Of a stretch of DNA of 64,000 nt, positions 37,559 to 50,560 are shown one piece after another; the first letter of the stretch is position 1; every line of letters begins with the position of its first letter. The stretch is taken from positions 2,976,001-3,040,000 of the forward strand of contig CM114271.1 in the NCBI GenBank assembly GCA_050084515.1, written 5' to 3'. This DNA is from Blasia pusilla. Its lineage: Eukaryota; Marchantiophyta; Marchantiopsida; Blasiales. Position numbers and translations under genes: made by a program. Below the pieces are notes generated by a model. The model had not been told where the DNA came from and searched no databases. It saw only the letters and a program-made list of their open reading frames with translations.

Positions 37559-38285
37559 TTAGACATTACACCGTAATGAAAGATCTACATCGCCTTCCGT
37601 AATTTCATCTTCAGAAACCACTTCCATGGAAACATGGATGATAGGGACATTGTGAATATCTCTATTTGCAATCACCAGCTCCTCATCTGTGAGCTCTATG
37701 GCGCCGATAGTGTTTGCTTGTGGTATCCTATGGGGCATGGCTTCCAGGTGATTGAGGCCAATGGAATGGACCTGATCTGGGTTTCCACCATCAAAGATAT
37801 CAGAAATCACCCAACGAGATCTAGCCTCTTTCCTCACAACTACATTACATCCACTTCCCCTCATTTGCATCTCCAAAGAAAACTTGTTCCACTTGAGATG
37901 GGAACACAAAGGGTTGGTGGTCCACTGGCTCACATGATCGAAGATTCACGAGTAGCAAGTCTTCACGATCTCGCTGCATTGAGGGCATGCGAGAGTCCCA
38001 ATCTGCCCTCACCCACCTCCCTCTCATTAATATTATAGGTCTATCTAAAATCCCATAATCAAATGCAAGAATATCAACTAGGACTCCCACATATGAATAG
38101 GCACAATTTTGGTCCTCCTTCTTTTCATCCAAAAACATGGCTCCAATTCCACTATCATAAGTTGAATATGCATTCCATCCACCCTCTCCCTCTACTCTGA
38201 AGTGATTTCCATAAGCCTTCATAGACTTATATGATTTTACTTTGGGTTGCAGAGGGGTTGACGAGGCCAATGCCTCTTCATCCAC
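37559..38285 (-). pseudogene. CACTA transposase C-terminal region, DUF4216-like
   Basis: The frame from 38285 has FRVEGEGGWNAYSTYDSGIG and YVGVLVDILAFDY, then ILMRGRWV. This resembles the DUF4216 domain that follows Transposase_21 in plant CACTA elements (pattern YYGVLxDIIELxY, then VLFKCxWV). The following frame (37933-37559) continues with ARSRWVISDIFDG and an acidic tail. A frameshift separates the two parts near 37900. Confidence 0.6.
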
Positions 38286-38577
38286 CTTCCCATCATTCTC
38301 CCTAACATCTTGAAGGATGGCTGGTCTAATCCACTCTTGGAAAAGAATTGATGCCCTCTCCCTTTCATCTTTGTGGAAAGGAAGAAAATAACATCACCAA
38401 TAAATAGGGTGGCCTTGAAGATTAGAAAAAACAATAGGATTTAGGATAAAAGTTGATTATACTTGGAGAATGAGGTGACTCATTGAAAATGTACATGTGC
38501 CATACAACCATGGCCTCAATATTATGTAAGACATAATAGTGTGCCAAGAGTAGCATCTCTCGAGATAATCAAACTTT

Positions 38578-41203
38578 CTATCCTACACCTTCCAACTCTT
38601 CACCTACAACTCCTTCTTCTTCACTGTCATCCCAAATACGGGTCCTCAAATGCTCAAAGCTCTTCATATACTCAGTAACAAATCCCAATGCCTCATCTTT
38701 GACATACCCCTCACAACAAGCTTTACATCTCACATATTTTTTCGAAGTACCCATGTATCTTTCCATCACATACATCCATCAGCAATCTAATGGCTCACAT
38801 ATATCCAATTCTTTGATTACATGGATTAAGAGATGTGTCATCACATCAAAAAAGGATGGTGGAAAATGCATCTCTAAGAGACATAGGGTTATGACTACAT
38901 CTTGATGCAACTGTTGATAAGATGTAGGATCATACACTAAATATCTTGCTCAAGCGCATGACTCTAGAGCGGACTGACTCCTTCATAAGGCCGCGGAGGG
39001 CAAAAGGAAGGATTTGGTGAATGAGCACATGATAATCATGTGACTTCATGTTACCCAATTTTTGTTTTACCACATGTTTCCTTAACTCCCCACTATACCC
39101 TGTTCCGCACTTTCAAAAACTCAATCCTAGACAATAGTATGCTCAGATCTTGAGGTGATAAAACATAATCACATTGAGGTTTCACTAGTCCTTGAGCCCT
39201 ACTTGGATGTGGCTGTAACCACAAGTAAGGTCGAGTTCCACGAGCCTCCATATCTCTTCTACACTTCACTATATCCTTCATACCAAGCATAGTATTCACC
39301 ATGTTCTCACATATGTTTTTTTCCATGTGCATAACATCTAATGTATGTCGAATAAGAATACGCTAATCTTATGTTGAGGAAAATAGATTCCACCATGAGA
39401 ACTAAACTTCACATAACACATAATATGAACTTTTGCAAATATAAATGGATCAAGTGGATACTCTCCAATATGGCAAATCAAACAAAATACTTCGTCGCTT
39501 CACCCTTGTTCTCTTGTAAGGATCATTAGGAGCATCATCTCATCCCCAATGCTCCTCATATATTCTTTTTTCTTGGGCCCATCTTAGAATGTGATCAGCT
39601 GTAACCCTCTGAGGTGATACTTTAGATTCCCCTAAGCCATTGAATTGGGATCCATAAGCTCTCCCTCTCCAAGCATGCTCTAATGGAAGGTGTATATGAT
39701 GACAACCAAAAATAGGCTTCCCGCATTCCTTGGAGAAGTTTGAATTCACATAAGGTCCAAATTTTGTACATGCAAGTTTCCCACCATGGCTTTGCCCTGA
39801 GATTGTGCCATATGCTGGATAATCATTTATAGTCCACACGATCATGGCTCTAAACTTAAACTCCATCTCTCCCAAAGGTCTTCGGACATCAATGAAATCT
39901 ACCCCATTCCATAACTCCTTAAACTCATCCACTAAGGGAGCTAGGTATGTGTTGATATTCTCTTGATTCACACTCTCCTTACCATGAATGATTAAAGCCA
40001 ACATGACAAAGAACTTCTTTGTTTGAAGCCAAGGTGGAAGGTTATAGTTCACTAATAGGACTGGCCATGTTGACCATGAACTGGCCTTATTGGAATCGGG
40101 GTTCACACCATCAAGTGCTAAACCAAACCTATAATTTCTACTCTCCATTGCAAAATCAAGATACAAACGATCGATATGATCCCAAGCCTTGTTGTCTCCT
40201 ATATGTCTAACCATGCCATCTTTGGTTTTGTTATCAAAAGACCAAGTCAATAACTCTGACAAAGCCCTGCATCTATACATACACTGCATCCTAGGGATAA
40301 CAAGGAAGTGTCTTAAGACCTTGTTTGGTACCAAAGACCTTCCTTCTTTCTTAAACCTAGAATTCCCACACTTTGGGCATGTATCTACCTCTTCCAAGTC
40401 CCCACGAAAGAGAACACATCCTCTTGGACATGCATGGATAGAGTTGTAGCTCATACCAAGGTTACTGATAAGTTTATTTGCTGCATAGTATGATGGCAGC
40501 ACAAGATTATCAGATGGGAGTACCATCTTAGGTAAAAGTTTCAAAATCTCATCAATTGCAATGTTCGGAACGCCTTGGGTAGCACCAATATTGAAAATGA
40601 GCATGACAAAAGAAAGTAAGGATGTCTTAGCTCTTGTGAAGAGAGGCTTGCATGATGCTATAAGGTCATGGAAATTAGACTCCATACTCGGATCAGATGT
40701 GGCATTAGGGTTAAGATTCTCAACCCTTTCCTCTTCAATGATGCCATCCTCATCATGGATCTGATGATACTCTCTGAATATATCATGGAGCATTTGAGGA
40801 ACATCAATGTCAACATCCAAACGAGGATTTTCATGTTGAGAGAAAGTAGGAACCTGCTTCGATTTTATGATCTGTTCACGTTGCTGCTTCTCATTGCTCT
40901 CTTCATGTGCCAACCACTCCTTGTTTGATGAGTCCCACTCTTCCCTACTTTTTGGGTCTCTACATAGATGAGATCTCCCATTTTTCCTCAAATGCTCTTC
41001 CACGTTGCCCTATCCCAAGGAAGTCCCACCCTTACACTCAATACAAGGGCATCGAGCCCTCTTCCTTCCCAATGTACGACACTTCGTACATTCCCTTTTC
41101 CACAACTTGTAGTCATGGATTCTATCAGGATGGCTTATATCCATTTGTATGCAAGTAGTTCTTTGTGGTATCATGATCTAGCTCACTCATAATTCTTCAA
41201 CAA
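38578..41203 (-). pseudogene. CACTA TNP2 transposase (Transposase_21 family)
   Basis: The core frame (41003-39540, 487 codons) carries the TNP2 pattern: CPKCGNSRF, VLRHFLVIPRMQCMYR, then HIGDNKAWDHIDR, DGVNPDSNKASSWSTWPVLL, YNLPPWL, MIVWTINDYPAYGTISG, and a motif with GCHHIHLPLEHAWR. The Asp of the NDYPA segment is present. Upstream, 41203-41004 supplies the N-terminus (HDYKLWKRECTKCRTLGRKR) with a stop and a frame change. Downstream, 39332-39093 (MHMEKNICENMVNTMLG) and 38775-38578 continue the family pattern. Interruptions outside the core show it is decayed. Family role: it binds the ends and catalyses cut-and-paste transposition. Confidence 0.85.
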
Positions 41204-42420
41204 AAAACCTAGATGAAAAATTCAAAAACTCCTGGTTGGCCTAAATACTATCACAAGTGCCAAGTCCCACTTCAACTCACAAAATTGGCTTCAAACGAGA
41301 AGACCTACCAAGTTGCTCTACTCCAACGCCACCAAATAGGGCCACAACAAAAATGAGCACAACAAGGGAAAAGTCTACCACTCAGGTTCTCCCTACAAAA
41401 GCCTGTCGCCATGCATATCTTCTCGTCATGTAGTCTCTCCATCCTCACATATGAGTACTAAAATCTGACGCTATATGCTTTTCTAGAATAGGAAATAGCA
41501 GCATGGATAAGAGCCAATGCCTTCCTCAAACTTGGTGAGGAATCCTCACCAAGAACTATGTCATCTGAATCATGGCAAAGATGAATGGTAATGATGTCTG
41601 CAACATCCATCATCAGCCAAAGAATGATGGAATAGCGATCCTCATGCCTACATACAAAATCGGAGAAGGTAACATATAGATGGCGCACCTTCGTATGAAA
41701 GCACCAATTCTCTACTCGTTTGTGCCAAGTCAAGTACCAATAGTGGCGTGCATGTAAGCTACATATCATGACTTGCAATTATGAAGGGAGACGTTGGATG
41801 TGTTGGACCAGCGTGCGCACTCTTTGGTTACCATGTAAGTATTCGTGGATTTCAATACCTAGATCAGGTATTGGCTGGCCATGTGTGTTCATCCTTCACA
41901 TAAAAAGCAAAGCCCTTTGAATAATACTTTTACTCCTTAGGAAATCTGGATGGCCAAATGACTTGTCCACTTCACAGCAGTCACTCTAAATTTTCTCTCC
42001 TTCAATAACCTGTTAGATAACATACAATCAATGGTTCATGATCTGCTTTTAATGGTTCTGTTATAACATTGTGAATTGCAACCAAGTAGAATTATCTAAA
42101 GCAACCAGCTACTAGTTTTGGTAGATCTTTAATCTTCTGAAGTGACAGATTTTAGCTTTAAATCAACACACTAATCCATATTTGAGATCACTAGTGTATG
42201 TGCATACAACTATAGTAGTATAAAGCATTCTACTAGTTCAGGAGTATAACAACTCAATTCAGCTAACAGCTCCTCTAGTTCATGAATGTAGACCCTAAAC
42301 CATTATGATACAAACTCAATTGCCAAATTACCGACAAACTTTCTTGCAAACACGAAAATTCTGATTCATCCTTGCAAAGAAAACAAGAATCCCAATGTGG
42401 AATACCTTTGTTGTTTTTGT
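41204..42420. other. CACTA interior upstream of the transposase, no gene seen
   Basis: The promoter side of the transposase. A 106-codon minus frame at 41778-41458 has no recognised family. Nothing else is supported. Confidence 0.35.
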
Positions 42421-45110
42421 CTCCTAGTGTGAACGCAATGTTTGTTTAAACCATTGAGGAGTTGTTGACATTAGGAAATGATAGCAAAGAGTTGCGTTCT
42501 CAACATATTCAAAAGTTAGGCATTGAGCAACGAAAGCTACGGTTGATGGAACTTCAATCTAAAATCCAGGATGAAGTTAAAGAGAAGCAACAAGAGATTA
42601 TGGCTATGGGAGAAAGCGCCAATTTGCAAGTTTGCCCATCTGTGTGAACGGCAATGGGCAGATCTCGCCAGGCATGTCATGATGATGCAAAAGAATTAGA
42701 GAGAAATGTTGCGCACCAATGTCGTAATGTGGCTTGTCAACTTGCTCTACCTGATTGAGGTGTGAGTTTAGTATCTAGTTCTTTAGCCCCTTCATTGACT
42801 GGAACCTGAGTATTGGCCAAACCAAAAAAAGACAGTTCACAAGTAGCAGGATTATCTGTGAGAATACCTTCTACTGGGAAGGAGGGAGAAGCCCTAGTGA
42901 GTAGGGAGACAAAGAAGATCCAAAGTCACCCATCTACTGTGGATGCCAACATTCTTAACCAACAAGATAAGTCACAATTGCCTTAGACTTGACTTTCTAT
43001 ATCTATTTGGTCAACCGGAACTAAAGGTCTGTGAATTCATGGCGAGGCAGAATCATGTTCAGATTGCTAAGTTTCTACATATTGCTAGGTAAAATCACAC
43101 GGCACTAAAGACCTCTCAGATCCTTGTTGTTTCCGGTACTTTCTTTTCAAACAGTTGTGATTTTTTCCAAACCTTAGTCCTATTGCCATGTGGGATCCCC
43201 GTGCACACTATCTCTATTCATTCATTTATTAATTCTCGTAGGTAAATTAGAGAGTGTTTTGAAGAGCTTCCTGGTCGACACTTGGAAGCTCTACACCAAG
43301 TGTATGGTCAGAACTCATACTATATGAGAGTGTGTCCCTCCTCTCATATGGTACCTTCTTCACTTGTTAATGTCTGCACCCATCCCAGTCTCAACAACAC
43401 TCAAACCAAGGGCCCAAGTCCATGGTGACAAGGCTACTGCAAGCACTACTTAATGAGTTGTCTCTCTCTGAAAAGTTTCGTCATGCATTATAGCTAGATT
43501 TAGGTAGAAGTCAACTAACCTTGAGATTGAGAAAGAGAAATTCTTATAGAAGAAAAGAGAGGACTGGAAAGTGTGGCTGATATATGTAGTCTCCATGTCT
43601 TCTATCTGATACATGAAGCTCTATTTCATCATATATGCCGGTTACACATCTCTGTCTAGGCGCTTCCGTCAATTTGTCATCACCCTATTTAAAGATCCAT
43701 CACATTCATTTCTGCATTATAGCAGCTACAACAGTAGCAAGTGCAACAAGAGAACCAGAAGTAGCATGTGCAACAACAACAAGAGGAGCTACAACAGCTA
43801 CAGGAAGAGCAATTGGTGCAACAACACAAAGTGAGGGCACAACAACATCAACAAAAACAACAAGGAGCCGAGCAACAATCTTCAAAACAGAAACAACAAC
43901 ATCAACCAGAACCACCTCTCCAAGAGAGCATGGGATTTACTAGGCATCAACTTGAAGGTCTGTGAATTTGTGGCTAGGCAGAATCATGTTTTGATTGCTA
44001 AGTTTCTACATATTTGTGTGAAGACTAGGTAAAATCACATGGCACGGTACCTTGCTTTTATTTCTTTTCAAACTGATGTAATTTTTTCAAAACTTAAGTC
44101 CTATGGCCATGTGGGATCTCCGTGCACAATATCTCTATTCATTCATTCATAAATGCTCCGAGGTAAAGTAGATAGTGTTTTGAAGAGCTTCCTGGTCGAT
44201 ACTTGGTAGCTCTACACCAAGTGTATGGTTAGAACTCACACTATATGAGAGTGTGTCCCTCCTCTCATATGGTACCTTCTTCACTTTTTTTTCCTGCACC
44301 CATCCCAGTCTCAAGTACACTCAAACCAAGGGCCCAGGTCCATGATGACAAGGCTACCACAAACACTACTTAATGAGTGTCTCTCTCTGAAAAAGTTCCG
44401 TCATGCATTATAGCTAGATTCAGGTAGAAGTCAACTGACCTCGAGATTGAGAAAGAGAAATTCTTACATAAGAAATGAGAGGATTAGAAATTCTGGCTGA
44501 CATATGTAGTCTCCATGTAGGGTGACATGGTATCCTCATCTGTGAGATTACCTTCTACTGTAGCAAAAATTTATACAACATAAGCAACTCTTACAATAGC
44601 ATCAACAACAACAGTTGTTATAGCTCCAACATCATAAGAAGATTTTACAACAAAAATAACACCAATTACAGTAGTAGCAGCAATTACAGCCATACTAGAT
44701 GCAATAGCAAAAACACCAACAACAGGAGCTACAGTAGCAGAAGCAACAATAGCAACAACTTTTACTTCAGCAGCAGGAACAGTAGTAGCAATTGAAGGCA
44801 AAACAACAACAAAATCAACAAGTAGCCCAATAGCAACTTCTAACAACAACAAAAACAACCACCACCACCAAAGATTTTACAACAAAAACAACACAATTAC
44901 AGTAGCAAATGCAACAATAAAAACACCAGAAGCAAGAGCTATAGCAACAAGAACAACAACAAGAACAACAATAGCAACAAGTTAGAGCTGATAAAAGTTG
45001 TTGCTATTGTTGTTGTTGTTGTTGCTATTGTTGCTAATGTTAACAAAGTTGTTGCTATTGTTGCTATTGTTAACAAAGTTGTTGCTATTGTTGTTGTTGT
45101 TGCTAAGAAG
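42420..45110. repeat. Duplicated block with (CAA)n tracts inside the CACTA element
   Basis: A segment of about 570 bases occurs twice in direct order (43024-43598 and 43955-44519). Each copy is followed by imperfect CAA/CAG triplet tracts (about 43725-43920 and 44560-44990). In one frame the first tract reads as a Gln-rich stretch (QQQQEELQQLQEEQLVQQHK). The tract then inverts to TTG triplets at 44996-45110 and makes a long imperfect hairpin. The frames here are repeat artefacts or decayed Gln-rich coding DNA. Confidence 0.75.
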
Positions 45111-46320
45111 CAGATCTACTCTTACCTTGTTTACTTCTTAATATGCAACTTATGGTTGTGTGGTATATTTGTAAAATCTGTGCTGCCCTTCTGAATCCTG
45201 AGTATCGAAATTGGAAATACATCTTGCCAAAATTGGTGAATACATCTTGCCAAAATTGTGGCTGCTTCCAAGAGTCGTATTGTTTTACTACAAGAAATCT
45301 GAAATGTAGAGACATACTTGTGGATGCAAGCTACAAATGCATCATGAAATTACTGTACACCTACTCTAAAATTTCAATCGGGCCAATTCTCAAGTCCCTA
45401 ATAGTAATCGATCCTTATCTTATTTCCGGCTCTATTGTAAACACAACACCACAATCAAATTCCTATCCTCCACGAGTTCATACCCTAGTGTTTGGAGAGA
45501 TCTCATCTCAGGGAGATGATTTTTATAGGACATTGGTGGAAATGGAGAGCTACCACCAACAAGTTGCAAATCCTTCTCTTTCTGCGCAATGATGCCAGCG
45601 ACACCCACAGCTCAAAATCCCAATCTTCAAATCTCCCTCCGAAATTGCAATCTGCAGCTGCTTCCAATGTCTCACTCCTAAACCCACTCTTGCTTAGTCC
45701 AACTTGTGCTCTCCTAAACTGGCATGCTCTCTCTTCCTAGAGCCTTTGCTCTATGCCTTAGGCGATCAAATGCTCCTTTCTCTGCCGCCTTTGCTCGCTT
45801 CCTTGGCTCTAGCGACCTACCTCCGAAGCTCCCTCAAAAACTTAAGTCCTTGGCTGCTTCCAAGAATCAAAGCTCCCTAAAAAACTCTAGTGTGTGGCTG
45901 CTTCCAAGACTTGATGTTGCTCGAAAACTCCAATGTGCGGCTGCTTCCAAGACAATGACTCACTCCTAACCTGGATTTGTGCCTCATCCAACTCCTGCTC
46001 ACCTAAACCCGTGCGGTCTCTATTCCTCGAGGCCTTTGCTCTCTACCTTAGGCGATCGATTGCTCCTTGATCCCCCAACTTTGCTCTCGGTCTTGATCCT
46101 TGCCTCAATCCTGCCCTCTAGGTTAGCCTTGATCTTGATTTAGTTTTGGTGTAAACAATAGTTCTTCGGATCGTGCCTTAGGAACTCCTTCTTCAGAGTA
46201 TAATCAAATTCTTTCCTTTTCCTTAGTGAAAATCTCTCTAAGCTTTCTTAGTGAAGGAGGAAAAAAATATTATTATTATTATTATTAATCTAAAATCCAT
46301 GTCATCTATCATTAACTCAT
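45111..46320. other. CACTA interior, degenerate short repeats
   Basis: The stretch 45590-46080 repeats phrases like GCTGCTTCCAAG, CTCCCTCAAAAACT and CCTTTGCTCTATGCCTTAGG in an irregular pattern, giving low-complexity Ser/Leu/Ala-rich frames. A short (ATT)n run lies at about 46268-46289. No gene was recognised. Confidence 0.4.
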
Positions 46321-46329
46321 AATCTAAAC

Positions 46330-46560
46330 TCACATGACTTAAAATGACTAAGGAGGAATCCAAAGTTATTCAATGATTCAATCTTATTCTTATATGAGAG
46401 AAATAGTATAGCTTTATGCTTTAAAATGACTCAATAGTTTGGAAGTCATTTTGTGATATGACTCAGCTATACGTCCAATTTCTACAATGACTCGGTCATA
46501 TTGCAATAAGATTACACCATAACAAGTTGATGGAAAGATATGACTACTATATGACTAGTG
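46330..46560. repeat. CACTA subterminal repeats, right
   Basis: Several copies of ATGACT motifs (ATGACTTAAAATGACTAAGG, ATATGACTCAGCTAT, ATGACTCGGTCATATTG) match the left subterminal array. They lie next to the terminal TATGACTAGTG. Confidence 0.7.
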
Positions 46561-46599
46561 GGCATTATAGTCATACATGCTAGCGGCGTAGGGAAGTGA

Positions 46600-47500
46600 A
46601 GTGAAGTAAAGTGAGGAGGCAATTGGAAGTTCACTTCCCATTCCGCTCTTCAAATGTGGGTCTTCTCTACAAGGAGGTGGAGAGGAGGAAGGAGGTAATC
46701 GGAACTCTAGTTCATTCCCCTCCTGAATTGTGGTGTGTCTTCTCTACAGGGAGGTGGAGATGACTGGAAGGAGGCAATCAGAATTCTAGTTATGATTCCG
46801 CTCCTCATTTGTGGTTTCTCTTCAGAGAGGTGGAGAGGATAGTGAGGGAAATCACAACTCAAGTTTTGATCCCCTTTGGAGGGGCCCAAGAAGTGGGGTC
46901 GGCGTGACTCTCAATTTCAGCACGGCGTTCAGAGGAAGGAGAGGAGAATAGGAAGTGAAGTTCCTATTCCGCGGCCTCTCAAGCGGGGCGCGGCTCTTCT
47001 TCTAGCGTGGCGAGGGAGGAAGGAGAAAGAATTGGAACTGTAGTTCCAAACCGCGGAGTGTCAAATGGGCGCAGCTCTCCCTACCAAGGTGTGGCACGGC
47101 GTGTGAAGCAGAGAGGGAGGAGTGAGCAATTGGAACTGAAGTTCCAATTGCGTCATTCTTTTGTGAGGTCAGGAAGGAAGGACTGAGCCAAGAGCATTCG
47201 GAACTGAAGTTCAATGCAACACTCTTTCAGGCAAAGGATTTTCAGACGTCCAAGTTATGGGCAAGTTGGCAAAGAGGCGCAACAATCAGAACGCAACTTC
47301 CCATTGGGATCAATCCGTCACCCTTCTCTATCCCGAGGTAGTCTCTTTCGGTGAGGGCGAGAATCGGAACTGAAGTTCCAATTCCCACCTTGGTCTCCCC
47401 TTAATCCGGAGTTTGTAGTGCGGCGCGAATCAAAACTAAAGTTCCCATTCACATGTGAGTTTGACATAGCAAAGCGTGGCAGAGAAGTGAGTGGGAGGCA
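46600..47500. repeat. Degenerate tandem repeats, about 90-100-bp unit
   Basis: A unit built on GGAACTGAAGTTCCAATTC, then a GC-rich part (TCAAATGGGCGCAGCTCTCC) and GGGAGGTGGAGAGG, recurs roughly eight to ten times with heavy divergence. The same family precedes the CACTA at 30360-30903. No coding function was seen. Confidence 0.65.
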
Positions 47501-48059
47501 AGGTGGGTGAATCACCGGTATTCTTGGTGTTTAGAGGCTTCAAAGGTGCGAGTACGTGGGCGTGAGAGGCGTCAAAGGCGTGAGGCGCCAACAAGCAAGC
47601 TCGCTGGCGGGCGTTAGGACTTGGCAAGCTGATGCTGATCCAATTCAGCATAACTTCCAAGTCACCCATCCCTGTTCTATTCCTCCAGAGTGTGCTTAAT
47701 TGGAGAGTTCTTTTGCATGTTGTGTTACCAACACACCCACAAGGAAGTGTTGGCAAGTTATTGCACACAAGGGGATTTATTCACTTACCTTGCTGCTTAT
47801 GGAGATGTTTGAGGGGTGATTTTTGGGTGACACACATTGTGGATTAGTGCGTTGGTGAGTGTACGGCACTACCGCGACTATTGTAGAGAGCTTGGTGGGA
47901 TGAATGTATACCACACAAGTCGGGAGTGACTTAGTGTGCGGGCTATTTGCCGAGTGTTGATCTCAAGTGAGATAAGTGGGGACGTGTCCAAAATTTGGGC
48001 ATTGTCTAGTGCAGAGCTAGTGGCTCGGGAGTAAGTAATAGTAGTTTGCAGGTTTCACC
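47501..48059. other. Leader region before the gypsy gag, no gene seen
   Basis: About 560 bases between the tandem repeats and the first gag-like sequence. It does not match the LTR at 55423-56168, so the 5' LTR of the gypsy element seems to be lost. No clear tRNA primer-binding site was found. Confidence 0.4.
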
Positions 48060-49700
48060 ACGACGCATCCACCGAGTATTGGGGAGCGTGGTAGTGGTAA
48101 AAGTGGCAGAGGATTTACATGGAGTGGGGCTAGGTATCGAGGGTTTCTACATGAGGAACCACCTTAGCCGCCCGTTGAAGTTACTCTAGAGGTGATGTCA
48201 GCGGATTCTGAGTTACCTGAGAGGCCACGGAGTGTCGTGAGTGTCGCCACACGGTTGTTGTGGGACATGGATGATCGCAATACGTGTCTACAAGGGGACT
48301 CCGATGGTTCTCAAGCATGGTGGGAACCATCGAGTTGGATGATTTTATGGAGGAGTTTGATAGTTGGTGCAATGCATGGAGGACGCGGAATCAGCAAATA
48401 GTCGACCCCTTTATGGATTGGAAGGGACTTTTTCAGCATTTGGAGAGCCCTCCCATGGATGATTATCATGAGTTTTGAATTCTCCATGAGGCGGAGATCT
48501 AGGCGTGGAGACTATTTTGGTCTCCAAGATATGTGTCTCTCACAAGGCGTGCGATGTATTATATGGCGGCTGCAGTAGCACCCACTAACCGCACGGAGGA
48601 GACACTTGGAGGAGTTGTCGACCTGAGTCTTATGAGTATTACCAACCAGGTACCACCCGTGTTCAACCCCTTGGTTGAGTTCTTCCGAGAGTTGGGGAGG
48701 AACGCTCAGGGGGTGAGGACCGACAAGCTGAAGTCGATTCATGAGTTCCAGCGGAGAGCGGGAGACTTAGGGTTGATCACAACGACTCAGGAGTGTGACG
48801 GAGGTACAAGCGGTGTAGTTCTGGTATGCAATGCTAGACCGTGAGTTTCGGAAGAGAGTGTGACATGCAACTCTCTTACATGTTGGTTTTCCTACTCTCA
48901 AGTCTATATTTTTGTTGGCGGAGCGGATTGAGATCAACTTACTTGAGGAGAGAGTTTTGACGACATGCGTGTCATCTTCAAGGGAGACGACACAAGTGAC
49001 GGTATCTCCATCAATACCGCAGCGCACTACTTGAGATAGAGTCATGGGACCGAGGGCTACGGGAGCATGGGCCACGACCAGTTCAGTCATACGCTTGGCA
49101 GCAGGGCTCACATATTTCTTGTTGGACGTGTGGAGGATCACATTGTCAGTGAGATTGTAGACAACAAAGTGGAGAGCAGGCAGCACCAATAGTTGTTTAT
49201 GATGCGGCCCAGGGGAGGCCACCCTTACCTTCGTGTGATCATTTCCAAAGATATGGGCGCACACGTGAGAGATGTTTCAAGCTCCACCCCAAGCCCTACG
49301 CCTAGAGGGAGGTCGAGGATCTGGAGGTGGCAGAGGACGAGGTGTAGAGGGTCGAGGACTTGGTGGAGGCAGGACCCCAACACCTTCTTGAGCGAGTGCA
49401 ACACTTGCATCATAGGCAGCTTTGGCGAGGATTTCTCAGTTGGAGCAACGCTTTTAGGCTATTACGGCCTAACATGCATCTACTTCACGTGCAAGGGGCG
49501 CGTCGACTTTTGGATATGATCATGCCCTTGATATGGCGGTAGATCTAGGAGGTATGGGATTTTTGTGCAATAGCGCACAAGTGGATCCACATGCAGTGGT
49601 TATGACACGCGCGGTGAGTGCTTCTGAGCCACAAGGATCCGGTGTGGAATTGGATTCCCAGGGGGGAGAAGCTAGTAGGCAGGCTAGACTTCCCCAATCT
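48060..49700 (+). pseudogene. gag of the methyltransferase-bearing gypsy element
   Basis: The reading is broken over three frames. A capsid-like core reads ELDDFMEEFDSWCNAWRTRN, then DWKGLFQHLESPPMDDYHEF, and (next frame segment) SLTRRAMYYMAAAVAPTNRT and FFRELGRNAQGVRTD. A helical part follows (LLAERIEINLLEERVLTTCV). Near 49190-49250 there is a possible zinc-knuckle remnant, then a Gly/Arg-rich stretch (RLEGGRGSGGGRGRGVEGRG at about 49300-49360), which resembles an RNA-binding tail. Attribution rests on position and on these weak features. Confidence 0.6.
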
Positions 49701-50079
49701 TTCACATTGTCATAGGCCCTTCACACCCCATTGATGGTCCCTAGACAGCCTTTGAGGAGCGTTGTTGTCGCATATGCCAATGTTCTTAGAGGAGCGGGTG
49801 AGGCAAGTACGTCTACTAGGCCTATGCAACATTCGACACCGCCTAGCACTGGCATGTTACGAGAGATGGAAATGGCTTTGTATAGCATCCCACTATTCAC
49901 AGTCAAAGATTTGTTGATTGTTTATGGTTGGCGGTTCGATAAACATACGATACGAATGTTTATTGGTTGGCGGCGATGCTCTATGAGAGCGATGAGTTTG
50001 GTTCTTCTAGTGTTGAGACTTGCACAAAAGATGTGGCACAGGCATCCTTGGAGGAGGTGCTCGGGATGAGGCCCAGAGA

Positions 50080-50560
50080 TAGTTGGCAAGCAGCAGCGGC
50101 TAGAGTGGCGGAGTTGCTAGCTAGACCTGCTATAGAGTGTGCAACTGTCTCACCAAGAGTTGTTGTGTTGGACAACCGAGATGAAGTTTTCCAGTTGGTT
50201 GGTCCATCCGGAGTCGTGTATCGATCGTAGAGAGTGCGACTTGATTCAAGAGCACAACCCCTTATGTTGGGGAAGGCAACCTATGTAGCGATGGGATTGC
50301 GTAAGTGTGAGATCACTCCATGTCCATTCCAGATTCAGACTTCACTAGGAGGCACATTCCCGACACAGTTCATGACTTGCAATGAGATTGCAGTGAGGAT
50401 TCGGCCCGATCATCTTACGGATAGCGCGATGGTGCGGACGCGAACGATTGTGACACCCACCGAGTCTTATAATGTTTTGGTAGGGGCAAGGGTATTGTAT
50501 CCTCTAGGGTTCACACTTGACTTTTGGGAGGAGACAACCTCCTATCAACCAGATTGGTAG
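50080..50560 (+). pseudogene. Retropepsin-like aspartic protease domain
   Basis: After VAELLARPAIECATVSPR the frame reads VRLDSRAQPLMLGKATYVAM, PFQIQTSLGG, then SYNVLVGARVLYPLGFTLDF. This is the layout of a retroviral-type protease: the active-site D-S/T-G-A, then a flap region, then the ILVG-type hydrophobic strand. The active-site Gly is replaced by Arg (DSRA), and an in-frame TAG lies at 50228. This domain is followed, about 320 bases later, by the methyltransferase. A related copy lies at 57290-57950. Confidence 0.65.

Larger units (their letters stand above)
30904..46560 (-). mobile_element. Large CACTA (En/Spm-type) DNA transposon, degenerate
   Basis: The left end starts CACTAGAACAAATC at 30904. 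The right end, read inward, starts CACTAGTCATATAG at 46560. Both ends carry many copies of a subterminal motif around ATGACTGAGTCATA or its complement (dense at 31020-31700 and again at 46330-46560), a hallmark of CACTA elements. The minus strand encodes a TNP2 transposase (41203-38578), a DUF4216-like region and a second gene with a coiled coil and a CACTA ORF2-like tail. Both flanks belong to one repeat family. The adjoining 3-base target sites (TGA and GGC) do not match, so the exact right boundary is uncertain. Confidence 0.65.

Noticed and set aside
43768-43965. Gln-rich protein-coding gene
   Set aside because: The frame is part of a CAA/CAG triplet tract within a duplicated non-coding block; no start context or flanking domain.
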